DNA of 64,000 nucleotides, taken from the NCBI RefSeq assembly GCF_018728565.1, contig NZ_JACSOI010000002.1, positions 558,001-622,000 of the forward strand, given 5' to 3'. The position numbers and the translations under genes were made by a program. A model generated the notes under the pieces. It was not told where the DNA came from. It saw only the letters and a list, made by a program, of their open reading frames with translations, and searched no databases. How positions within the stretch are numbered: position 1 is the stretch's first letter; each line of letters begins with the position of its first letter. Positions 27,275 through 35,307 of the stretch are shown in pieces. The stretch comes from Zobellia russellii. Its GTDB lineage: Bacteria; Bacteroidota; Bacteroidia; Flavobacteriales; Flavobacteriaceae.

Positions 27275-27484
27275 TTAGGATGGACTACAACAGCCCTTTG
27301 CACAACGTTGGCAAGGGTTTGCCTGCTTATAAATTTGTTTAGCCGCATCTACCGCCAAATAACAAGAACCATGAACCCCTAGATCGGTTTTACTCAAAAT
27401 AAAGGCCAGTAAATTACAATCTTCTTTATGCACATCATAGTCTCCATTGGCCTGAGCCGTATTGTTAACATAGTATCTGGTCAT
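27275..27484 (-). CDS. Small Cys/His-rich protein of unknown function
   Basis: The 69-residue protein starts TRYYVNNTAQANGDYDVHKE and ends PCQRCAKGCCSPS. It carries H19, C23, H38, C41 and a C58-x2-C61-x3-C65-C66 cluster. The pattern YYVN-x-x-AQ-x-x-GD-x-x-VH-x-x-x-C recalls a small uncharacterised family I have seen in varied bacteria, so I take it as a real gene. Spaced His and Cys residues suggest zinc or another metal. A -7 promoter element (CAAACCTA on the plus strand, 27503-27510) lies 19 bp before the start, which supports expression on its own. Confidence 0.75.
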   Translation of the reverse strand: MTRYYVNNTAQANGDYDVHKEDCNLLAFILSKTDLGVHGSCYLAVDAAKQIYKQANPCQRCAKGCCSPS

Positions 27485-27502
27485 TGGTTATAAAACTTTT
27501 GC

Positions 27503-27510
27503 CAAACCTA
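27503..27510 (-). promoter_or_regulatory. -7 promoter element of the small Cys/His-rich gene
   Basis: The minus strand reads TAGGTTTG, a full TAnnTTTG match. A start near 27497 would leave a leader of about 13 nt. It sits just beyond the terminator hairpin of the upstream response-regulator gene. Confidence 0.45.
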
Positions 27511-27515
27511 ACACC

Positions 27516-27554
27516 TTTACAAAACAATCCCTTACAGATATCCGTAAGGGATTG
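27516..27554 (-). terminator. Probable terminator of the histidine kinase-response regulator operon
   Basis: Perfect 11-bp arms CAATCCCTTAC (27525-27535) and GTAAGGGATTG (27544-27554) enclose an 8-nt loop. On the minus strand the stem is followed by TTTTG, a modest U tract. It lies 38 bp after the response regulator stop. Confidence 0.65.
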
Positions 27555-27592
27555 ACATTTATTGGTCGGGTGATATAATGGAAAATATAGTG

Positions 27593-28258
27593 TTAGATTC
27601 TACCTTGTTTTATAAGTTTGGCTATGAGGTGATGGGTGTTCTTTGCTCCAAAAGCATCAAACAATCTGCTCACTTTTTTATCTATGGTACTCTCACTGTT
27701 AGGAGAAATATTCTGGCTCTTTAATTTTTCGGAGATTTCTTTTTTGGTAAAACCTTCTGCAAGATCTTGTAGAATCATAAGATCATACTTATCCAATTCA
27801 AAAAGGGCGCTCCCACCATTTAGGTTAATTTGCGGAGAAACATAGGTACGGTGTTGGAACACCTCCTGTATAGCCATAATTAATTCATTCAACCCATTAC
27901 GGCCCTTGCAGACATAACCGTTTATTTGCTGATCGGTAAAAAGAGGGTTGATTTCAGCTGGGTCATCTACCATAGAATTTACAATAACCTTTATATTCGG
28001 GTCTACCGCCCGTATAGCCTCAATTAGCGATTGTCCGGAAGTTAGTTTGCGTTCTACCGGCCCTTCCTTGAACGAGAGGTCCGTAATTAACAATTCATAC
28101 GGCTCCCCGTTTTGAAAAGCAACCTTAAATCTATTGTACGCCTTATCGCAATACAGTTCTTCCTGTATATCCTCTACCTCTAACCGGTTCTCCAAGGCAT
28201 TGACTATACCTTTATTGGTGTCCTGAAAATCTTCGGCAATAAGTATTTTTTTGAACAT
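27593..28258 (-). CDS. LuxR/NarL-like response regulator
   Basis: A receiver domain starts at once (FKKILIAEDFQD), with the acidic pair E-D and the phospho-acceptor aspartate in LLITDLSFKEG (residue 60 from this start). The C-terminal HTH (DLMILQDLAEGFTKKEISEK, then SESTIDKKVSRLFDAFGAKN) is LuxR-like but diverged. I start at the ATG at 28258; a GTG three codons upstream is the alternative. The gene follows the histidine kinase with a gap of 3-12 bp, so they form a two-component pair. The regulon is not known; the polyol operon 2.5 kb away diverges from the kinase gene and is one candidate. Confidence 0.88.
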   Translation of the reverse strand: MFKKILIAEDFQDTNKGIVNALENRLEVEDIQEELYCDKAYNRFKVAFQNGEPYELLITDLSFKEGPVERKLTSGQSLIEAIRAVDPNIKVIVNSMVDDPAEINPLFTDQQINGYVCKGRNGLNELIMAIQEVFQHRTYVSPQINLNGGSALFELDKYDLMILQDLAEGFTKKEISEKLKSQNISPNSESTIDKKVSRLFDAFGAKNTHHLIAKLIKQGRI

Positions 28259-28270
28259 AATCTGCACTTT

Positions 28271-30202
28271 TTAATTCGGAATTTCAATCTGGGCCCTAAA
28301 ACCATCGCCCTTATCTGAATCAAAAGTAAGACTTCCCTTTATTGCCTGAATACGCTTTTCTGTATTCCAGAGTCCATTTTTATTATTTAAGCTACTTTTT
28401 GTTGCTCCGTTACCGTTATCGGTATAACTAATTACCAATTTTTTCTTTAACTGTTCAAAATGAATGGACACCACTGTAGCACCACTGTGCTTTTGCATAT
28501 TTATCATTAGCTCCTGCAGCACTTTGTACAAGGTTTTTTTCGTTAACGCAGAAAGACTATCCCATTCTACCTCCAAACTTCCGGTAACTAGTAACTGCGC
28601 ATTTCTGCCATAGCCACTTAACATACCAAAAAGCACTTCCTTGAATTTGGGTCCCGTATCCACATCGTTTATTTCCCTGGAAAAATCCCGACTTTGGTTA
28701 TAAAGGCCATCAACCACGTTTAGGACCTCGGTACGCTGGGCTCCGTTTTGGAGCAAAACCATAGCATGATTTAGTTTTCCGGCAAAATCGTCATGTAGTT
28801 TTCTAGATAGTTCAGCTTCGGTCTCATATGTAGCTTCTATCTTTACTGTCCTATTTTCCTGTTTTAAGTGCCTTGCCCGTTGCACTAAATAGAACCCCGC
28901 AAAAACAGAAACGAATAAGAGTAACGCAAAGCCCGAATAGGATATAATTTTTTGATTTCGCTGTTCAACCACTTCCAAATTGCGTTCCGCATTTTCTTTT
29001 TCTAAGCGTAGAATGGACTCCTGTTTAAACCTGTCATCATACCTATATTTTGCAAATTGGGTCTTTACCTTTAATTCTTGCTCGTACAAACTATCTTGCA
29101 AAAACACATACCTATTTTTCATTCCCACATCTGCCGGCAATAACTTCATCAGCTGTTTTAAAGCATCTTTTTCCGCACGCGGTATTTTTAAAGTTTTAGA
29201 TAGGCGTATGACCGAATCAAAATAGACTTTGGATTTTTCCGGACTGGCAGCACCATAAAATTCGCCCATATGCGTATAACTAGCTATTTGCCCTCTTTTA
29301 TCCCCCTTATTAATTCTAATGGCCAACGGCTTTTGAAATTCATCTTCCCAAACAGAATAGCCTGCCAACCACTTTGCATAGGCCAAATTATCCAAAACCC
29401 GTGCATATTCCTTCTGATGTTTCTTTAAAGTGGAGTCATTTGCTATCCTACCCAACAAATCAATAGCATCATCATACGCCTTACTATCTATGTAACTTGC
29501 AGCCAAATTGTTCTCATAGATCAGCTTATCAATATTTGATTGTGTGGTACCAATTGCTTTTTGATAATATTTTACAGCATCGGAAAAATTCAACAATTTC
29601 CTATGGTTGGTTGCCAAGGTATTATAGCAATTAGCCCTATCCGTAGGTGATTTTAAAAACTTTAAAGCATCGGTAAGCGTCTCTTTACTACCAAAAAAAT
29701 CATTGTTGTTCTTTTGAATAATACCAATATTCATTAAGTTGTCCCCTACCCCAACACTATCGTTCAGACTTTGATAATATTCTTTTGAACGTGAATAATT
29801 TTCAACGGCCTTAAAATAATCGTGCTCAATTTCAGCAAAATAATATCCCCTTAAATAATAGTGTTCCCCTAAAAGCGATGCCTTACCTATTTTATCCCTT
29901 TGACTTACCAAAAGATCACTATACTTCAAAAGACTATCATATTGACCCGAGCTAAAATGAAGCATACTTTTTTCATCAAGCACATACCCATAAAGGGAAT
30001 CAACAACGGGGTCTTTTAGTTTTTTATAAGATGCATTTATGGCCCGTAGTTTTTCCTTGAGTGAAAGCGACTTCTCTTTTGAAAGGTTATAATACACCAA
30101 AGTGCTGTCCGAAACTCCAGCACTGCCCACACCGGAAGGTTCATTCTTTGAAGAACAACAAACTATGAAACAAAAAGAAATTAAAAAAAGTAACTTCTTC
30201 AC
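28271..30202 (-). CDS. TPR-containing sensor histidine kinase
   Basis: The open frame extends to 30259 but only from a TTG. The GTG at 30202 gives a clean lipoprotein-like signal (KKLLFLISFCFIVCC), so I prefer it (643 residues). A periplasmic sensor of tetratricopeptide repeats spans about 60-370 (YYLRGYYFAEIEHDYFKAVE, NIGIIQKNNNDFFGSKETL). A membrane span lies near 417-440 (ISYSGFALLLFVSVFAGFYL). The cytoplasmic part has an H-box of the LHDDFAGKLNHAM type (HisKA_3-like) and a HATPase_c domain with NMQKHSGATVV, DNGNGA and GLWNTEKRI. It should phosphorylate the response regulator encoded downstream. Periplasmic TPR sensors are common in Bacteroidota; the signal is unknown. Confidence 0.88.
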   Translation of the reverse strand: MKKLLFLISFCFIVCCSSKNEPSGVGSAGVSDSTLVYYNLSKEKSLSLKEKLRAINASYKKLKDPVVDSLYGYVLDEKSMLHFSSGQYDSLLKYSDLLVSQRDKIGKASLLGEHYYLRGYYFAEIEHDYFKAVENYSRSKEYYQSLNDSVGVGDNLMNIGIIQKNNNDFFGSKETLTDALKFLKSPTDRANCYNTLATNHRKLLNFSDAVKYYQKAIGTTQSNIDKLIYENNLAASYIDSKAYDDAIDLLGRIANDSTLKKHQKEYARVLDNLAYAKWLAGYSVWEDEFQKPLAIRINKGDKRGQIASYTHMGEFYGAASPEKSKVYFDSVIRLSKTLKIPRAEKDALKQLMKLLPADVGMKNRYVFLQDSLYEQELKVKTQFAKYRYDDRFKQESILRLEKENAERNLEVVEQRNQKIISYSGFALLLFVSVFAGFYLVQRARHLKQENRTVKIEATYETEAELSRKLHDDFAGKLNHAMVLLQNGAQRTEVLNVVDGLYNQSRDFSREINDVDTGPKFKEVLFGMLSGYGRNAQLLVTGSLEVEWDSLSALTKKTLYKVLQELMINMQKHSGATVVSIHFEQLKKKLVISYTDNGNGATKSSLNNKNGLWNTEKRIQAIKGSLTFDSDKGDGFRAQIEIPN

Positions 30203-30740
30203 AAGCAATGGGGAATTCTGAGGTTGAACTAAATAATCATGCTTCAAATCAGGGCTCAAAATAGTAAATTAAATTGGTACTTGTCCTATTCAAACAGCCC
30301 TTTGAGATTACCAAGAAAACCTCTTTGAATTCCGACCAAATCACTCCAAAAACATCTGACCGAGACAACTTTTTCATAAAATTCCTTTTTGCTTTTTTTC
30401 TAAAGTGACTATGTGTTTTTCTGTAATAGAACATCCTACAAAATTTGGTTATGAATGTTCATTAACCACTGATATTTTCATTTCTCTCATAAAATCATTT
30501 AGACTAATAAACCATAGACACACCCTACTAAACAAACATCAAACGTACAATTTACATTTTATATGAAAATTTCACTTTTTCTAAAAAAAGCAAAGGCATC
30601 AAAGGTAATTTCGCATATAATTAAGGTAAAATATGACATTATTTATGTTAATTAATTTGGTAAGTAAAAAAATAAAGTTTTCATTTGCTTAATAAACGTC
30701 AAAAAGACGTTTATTATAATCAACTTGTAACCTTCACATT
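30203..30740. other. About 0.5 kb divergent intergenic region, very A+T-rich
   Basis: This lies between the kinase gene and the polyol operon. It holds no convincing gene: a 61-codon minus-strand frame at 30249-30434 overlaps the kinase start and shows no family features. The last 150 bp are strongly A+T-rich and contain the inverted repeat at 30690-30716. A poorly matching -7 box (TTAATTTG) occurs near 30652. Confidence 0.5.
30690..30716. promoter_or_regulatory. Perfect inverted repeat, candidate operator of the polyol operon
   Basis: TAATAAACGTC (30690-30700) and GACGTTTATTA (30706-30716) are exact reverse complements around AAAAA. The centre is 38 bp before the ATG of the first operon gene. 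The dyad is not followed by a T run, so it is not a terminator. Its place and length fit a binding site for a dimeric regulator; the Nudix-derived regulator at 39344 and the response regulator at 27593 are candidates. Confidence 0.6.
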
Positions 30741-31637
30741 ATGAAACTAACACTACCCATTTCACAAAGTAGAATCGGTTTTACTTTGAAGAATCTACAT
30801 CCTAAAGAAATTGAACTATTCTATAAAGCCTCTTTTATGACGGTTTTTTTGTTCACTCTCTTCATTGGCATTAATTCAGCTGTAGCACAGGAAGAAACAA
30901 AAAACAAAGACCGCTACAAACCTTTTAACACTGGCGGCCATCTAAAGAACATGCATATATGGCACGGTTCTGTAGTACATCCCGGAGCCATGTTCGCCAC
31001 CCATTTGGAATATAATTCAAAGAATGAAAAATTTACACTTGGTGTATGGGGCGGTGCCGGATTTACCACTACCGATGTTATCCATAAGGATTCAGGGCAG
31101 AACGTAAGGGCCAACTATAAGGAGGTTTCCATTTATGCCGTCTATCGTCTTTCTGATACATTTTTTGCCGAAGCCGTATCGCACAACAATTACACAGGCG
31201 TAGAAGAAAGGGGCGACACACTTCACTATTGGAGCTATGATAAAACACAGGGATATAATTTTGTTGATATCAATTTTGGTTACAATATTACTCCAAACAC
31301 ATTGCTATATCTGGCTACCATTATAGGCGGTGGTTCCGGAGATTATGAAATCCAACCTGATGGCTCTTTAAAAAACTCATGGACGCATTATTTCGAAATA
31401 AAGAGCAAAGTATGGAAAATTGACAATTACGAACTATCCTTGTTTGCCGGTGGCGCATGGTCTTTCCTAACCGATAAAACATTCTACACCCAGAACAAAG
31501 CAAATGTTATTAATGTAGGATTGGCCCTAAACAAGAATATTACCGTAGCCAACTATGAACTACCGGTAGAAGTCACTGCAATGTGGAACCCAGAGAAGCA
31601 AGCAACGGTCTTGTCGCTTGATTTTTCCTTATTTTAA
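30741..31637 (+). CDS. Putative outer-membrane beta-barrel protein, first gene of the polyol operon
   Basis: The 298-residue product has a signal sequence ending near residue 50 (FMTVFLFTLFIGINSAVAQ). Met33 (30837) is an alternative start that would give a normal-length signal. The mature part alternates hydrophobic and polar residues, is rich in Gly and aromatic residues, and ends in LSLDFSLF with a terminal Phe, all marks of an outer-membrane barrel of 10-12 strands. I do not recognise a named family. Being 38 bp before the periplasmic binding protein gene, it may be the pore that brings the substrate to the ABC importer, in place of SusC/D. Confidence 0.7.
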   Translation: MKLTLPISQSRIGFTLKNLHPKEIELFYKASFMTVFLFTLFIGINSAVAQEETKNKDRYKPFNTGGHLKNMHIWHGSVVHPGAMFATHLEYNSKNEKFTLGVWGGAGFTTTDVIHKDSGQNVRANYKEVSIYAVYRLSDTFFAEAVSHNNYTGVEERGDTLHYWSYDKTQGYNFVDINFGYNITPNTLLYLATIIGGGSGDYEIQPDGSLKNSWTHYFEIKSKVWKIDNYELSLFAGGAWSFLTDKTFYTQNKANVINVGLALNKNITVANYELPVEVTAMWNPEKQATVLSLDFSLF

Positions 31638-31675
31638 CAAAACCTGAACCTAAATAACAGCTAACAGTATTGATT

Positions 31676-32731
31676 ATGAAAAATAAAAATTCAGCTTTAA
31701 TGAAAATCATTGGCCCATTCATGGTGGTTACTTTGCTATTTGTGAGTAGTTGTGCCAGGCAGTTAGAGACAAGCAAATCCTCAAGCAACACATCTGATGA
31801 TACGGAGGAAAATTTCATAAGTAAAATAGACCTCTCAGAAAAAAGAATAGGCTATTGCACCCCCTCGCTAAACGCACCCTACTACCAAGCGCTGTTCCAA
31901 AGCATTAAATCCACTACCGAAAAAAATGGCATGACCTTCTTGTCCGCCGATGGCCAAAATGACATTAACAAACAAATTGCCGCAGTTGAGGACTTAATCA
32001 CAAAAGGCATTGATGCGCTTCTTCTTAATCCACTAGACCCAGATGCCTTGGTAGGCGTCACCAAAGTTGCCAAAGCTGCCGGTGTTCCTGTATTCATCAT
32101 AGACAGTTCTATTGACCCATCCGCAGATTTCGTAACCACCATTCAATCCAACAACTTGGCAAACGGAGAACTTGCAGGAGAATGGCTAGCCAAAAAATTC
32201 GGTAAAGAAAAAATGAACATAGCCTTATTGAGCGGTAATGCCGGTAACCCAGTGGGCAAAACCCGAAAACAAGGGTTGCTACAGGGCATTACGGAAGAAC
32301 AACTTAGAACGTTGGGTTATATTGACCTGAACATTAAAACCCAAATGTACACCAACTGGTCCTATGCCGGCGGTTTGCAGGCCATGGAAGACGTTTTGGT
32401 TGCCCACCCCGATGTAAACGTAGTCATTACCGAATCTGATGTTTGCGTACTAGGAGCTATAAAAGCAATTGCCCAGGCCGGCAAAACTGATGATATTTTA
32501 ATAGTTGCCGGCGCAGACGGGCAAAAAGAGGCTATTAAATACATTATGGAAACCGATTTTTACGGGTGCACCGCCATGAACAGTCCTGTACAGATAGGAA
32601 AAAACGCAGTTCAGTATGCCATAGAATACATGAACGGAAAAACCGATTTCCCCAAGAACTCATACACTGCACCATTACTGATCACAAAAGAGAATGCTGC
32701 ACAATACTACAGGCCAGATGCTATATTTTAA
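31676..32731 (+). CDS. Periplasmic sugar/polyol-binding lipoprotein of an ABC importer
   Basis: I start at ATG 31676; a TTG two codons earlier is open but unneeded. The 351-residue protein has a lipoprotein signal (FVSSC near residue 28) and a Peripla_BP_4 (ribose-binding-like) domain: IGYCTPSLNAPYYQALFQSI, DALLLNPLDPDALVGV, GVPVFIIDSSI, ALLSGNAGNPVGKTRKQG, and ADGQKEAIKYI. It should capture a small sugar or polyol and deliver it to the RbsA/RbsC-type partners encoded next. The neighbouring mannitol dehydrogenases and fructokinase suggest mannitol or a similar hexitol rather than ribose. Confidence 0.92.
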   Translation: MKNKNSALMKIIGPFMVVTLLFVSSCARQLETSKSSSNTSDDTEENFISKIDLSEKRIGYCTPSLNAPYYQALFQSIKSTTEKNGMTFLSADGQNDINKQIAAVEDLITKGIDALLLNPLDPDALVGVTKVAKAAGVPVFIIDSSIDPSADFVTTIQSNNLANGELAGEWLAKKFGKEKMNIALLSGNAGNPVGKTRKQGLLQGITEEQLRTLGYIDLNIKTQMYTNWSYAGGLQAMEDVLVAHPDVNVVITESDVCVLGAIKAIAQAGKTDDILIVAGADGQKEAIKYIMETDFYGCTAMNSPVQIGKNAVQYAIEYMNGKTDFPKNSYTAPLLITKENAAQYYRPDAIF

Positions 32732-32770
32732 GGAAGGTCCGCAACACTCAATTAACAAACCTTGTCAGAC

Positions 32771-34291
32771 ATGAAGACTAAAAATAGCGAATACCGAGTT
32801 GAAATGACCGGAATATCAAAAAGCTTTGGAGTGGTTTCTGTACTTGAAGGTGTAAATCTTAAGGTAAAGCCCGGAGAAATTCATGCGCTACTTGGCGAGA
32901 ATGGTGCCGGCAAATCTACATTAGTAAAAATCCTTAGCGGTGTACACCAAAAAGATGGTGGGAAAATTTTGCTGAATGGCGAAGAGCTAAATCTAAAGAA
33001 CACACATGACGGCCAGGTAAAAGGCATTAGTGTGGTCTACCAAGAACTATCGCTTGTAAATGACCTATCCGTTGCCGAGAATATTTATTTGCACAAACTT
33101 GGAGCAAATAAGTTTTGGATGAACTGGGAAAAAATAACCCAAGACGCACAAGAACTTATAGACTCTTTAGGCTTTAAGATTGATGCTTCTGCGCGAGTAA
33201 GAGACTTGAGTATTGTTCAAAAACAAGTAGTAGAAATTGCCAAGGCCCTGTCCGAAGACACGAAAGTACTGGTACTGGACGAGCCCACTACCGTTTTTGA
33301 CCCAACTGATACACAAAAATTGTTTGACAATTTGTTCAGGTTAAAGAAAGAAGGCATTTCCATCATTTACATCTCTCACCATTTAGAGGAAATCTTTAAA
33401 ATAGCAGATTCCATAACAGTCCTTAGGGACGGTGTGGACACAGGTTGCGTGCCCGTTTCCGAGACCGACACAGATAGTGTTATTCGGTTAATGATCGGAC
33501 GCGAACTAAAAGACTTGTACCCGGAACGTCATGCAAAAATAGGATTGGAACCTGTTTTTGAAGTCAAGAACTTAACAGCCAAGAACAACCTGGTTCATGA
33601 CGTATCGTTTTCCGTTAAACCTGGTGAAGTTCTGGGAATAGCAGGATTAGGAGGTAGCGGAAGGACCGAAACTGCCAAATTGATTTTTGGTGCCGATAAG
33701 AAAAAATCGGGAACCTTAATTCTAAACGGAAAAGAGATAAAAACAAAGTCGCCCGTTGATGCTGCAAGACATCAAATAGGCTTTGTACCCGAAGACCGTA
33801 AGGAAGAAGGCGTCTTCTTACCACTTTCCATAAGAAAGAACATTAGCATTACCAATTTTGGCCCCATTTCCAACAGACTAGGCTTTTTAAAGACGGAAAA
33901 AGAACAAGAAAACGTATCCGCCTTAATTGATAAGCTAAATATTAAGACCCCTAGTTCAGAAGTAAGCGTGGGTAATTTAAGTGGCGGCAACCAACAAAAA
34001 GTGGCTTTGGCCAAATGGCTTAGTATAGACAGTAAAGTAATTATAATTGATGAACCCACACGAGGTGTAGATGTTGGTGCAAAAGTTGAAATCTATAACC
34101 TTATAAATGAAGTTGCCCAGAAAGGTGTAGGTGTAGTGGTCATTTCTTCCGATATGCCAGAAATAATGGGTATATCGGACCGAATTCTGGTCATGCACAA
34201 GGGCACTTTCTACGGCGAGTTGATCAAAGAGCAATTTTCCGAAGAGAACATTCTTCGCTACTCCATTGGAAAAGCATTAAAAACAACATAA
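32771..34291 (+). CDS. Sugar ABC importer ATP-binding protein, two-domain RbsA/MglA type
   Basis: I start at ATG 32771; an in-frame TTG at 32762 is the other option. The 506-residue protein has two fused ABC domains. The first has Walker A GENGAGKST, a degenerate signature LSIVQKQ and Walker B VLVLDEPT. The second has GLGGSGRTE in place of a canonical Walker A, signature LSGGNQQK and Walker B VIIIDEPTRGVD. Asymmetry of this kind is normal for the CUT2 importer ATPases. It powers uptake together with the binding protein and permease on either side (gaps of about 39 and 23 bp). Confidence 0.95.
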   Translation: MKTKNSEYRVEMTGISKSFGVVSVLEGVNLKVKPGEIHALLGENGAGKSTLVKILSGVHQKDGGKILLNGEELNLKNTHDGQVKGISVVYQELSLVNDLSVAENIYLHKLGANKFWMNWEKITQDAQELIDSLGFKIDASARVRDLSIVQKQVVEIAKALSEDTKVLVLDEPTTVFDPTDTQKLFDNLFRLKKEGISIIYISHHLEEIFKIADSITVLRDGVDTGCVPVSETDTDSVIRLMIGRELKDLYPERHAKIGLEPVFEVKNLTAKNNLVHDVSFSVKPGEVLGIAGLGGSGRTETAKLIFGADKKKSGTLILNGKEIKTKSPVDAARHQIGFVPEDRKEEGVFLPLSIRKNISITNFGPISNRLGFLKTEKEQENVSALIDKLNIKTPSSEVSVGNLSGGNQQKVALAKWLSIDSKVIIIDEPTRGVDVGAKVEIYNLINEVAQKGVGVVVISSDMPEIMGISDRILVMHKGTFYGELIKEQFSEENILRYSIGKALKTT

Positions 34292-34314
34292 TCCAACCAT
34301 TTAAAAAATAAATC

Positions 34315-35283
34315 ATGGCCTTAACAATAAAACAACAGCTTAGTAGTCCGGGAGGGTTTCTCAAGTTTCTGATCAAACACAACACCATTTTTATCTTTAT
34401 AGTATTGGTAGTGTTTTCAGCATTAATTTCGGATGTATTCTTTACATCGGTAAACTTATCCAATTTACTGAAACAAGTTTCCGGTATTGGCATTATTAGC
34501 ATTGGAATGTTAATCGTTATCCTAACCGGTGGTATAGACCTTTCCGTAGGATCCATGGTGGCTTTGTTAGCTGTTACTTTCGCAATTTTGGTGAATACAT
34601 TTATTTTACCCCTAGCCATTCTATTGACCATTCTAATCGGATTTTCTTTGGGAAGTATAGCCGGTTATCTTGTAGCATATCAAAAAATGGCACCCTTTAT
34701 TGCAACCCTTGCCTTAATGACCATTGCAAGGGGCCTAGGTTTCATCTATTCAAAAGGTTCTCCTATTACCTTCACAACTTACGGAGGGCTTTACATGTCC
34801 GACTTTGCCAACAATTCAACTTTGGGCATACCTAACATTTCCATTGTATTCTTTATCATCGTCATATGTGCAATGGCAATGCTACGCTACAATGTATTTG
34901 GAAGGCTTATTATAGCTATAGGGAGCAACGAAGAGGCTTCTAGATTATCAGGTATCAAAGTAAATAAATATAAGTTTTTGGTGTATGCAATTTCTGGGTC
35001 TTTGGCAGCAACTGCCGCCATTATTGTTGCCTCCAGAACAAATTTGGGATCGCCCAATATGGGTATGGCCTGGGAACTTGATGCCATTGCCGCAGTTGTA
35101 ATTGGCGGTGCAAGTTTAAATGGAGGAAAAGGAACTGCTATAAACACCTTAATGGGGGTCCTTATTTTAGGCTTGATAAGCAACATCCTAAACCTCCTGA
35201 ATGTACCCTCCTACCCACAACAGGTGGTAAAAGGAGCCATAATCATCTTTGCCGTTCTCTTACAAAAGTTCGAAAGCAAATAA
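34315..35283 (+). CDS. Sugar ABC importer permease, RbsC type
   Basis: The 322-residue membrane protein contains the CUT2 permease signatures LTGGIDLSVGSMVAL at about residues 62-76 and AVVIGGASLNGGKGT at about 261-275. About eight to ten hydrophobic segments are visible, starting at 25-45. It forms the channel with the ATPase encoded upstream. The next gene starts 24 bp downstream, so uptake and catabolism are cotranscribed. Confidence 0.95.
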   Translation: MALTIKQQLSSPGGFLKFLIKHNTIFIFIVLVVFSALISDVFFTSVNLSNLLKQVSGIGIISIGMLIVILTGGIDLSVGSMVALLAVTFAILVNTFILPLAILLTILIGFSLGSIAGYLVAYQKMAPFIATLALMTIARGLGFIYSKGSPITFTTYGGLYMSDFANNSTLGIPNISIVFFIIVICAMAMLRYNVFGRLIIAIGSNEEASRLSGIKVNKYKFLVYAISGSLAATAAIIVASRTNLGSPNMGMAWELDAIAAVVIGGASLNGGKGTAINTLMGVLILGLISNILNLLNVPSYPQQVVKGAIIIFAVLLQKFESK

Positions 35284-35307
35284 CTAAAAAACATAACGTT
35301 ACGTAAT

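Noticed and set aside
30249-30434. 61-codon open frame at the start of the histidine kinase gene
   Set aside because: Overlaps the 5' end of the kinase frame, is basic and aromatic-rich low-complexity text, and shows no promoter or homology cue.
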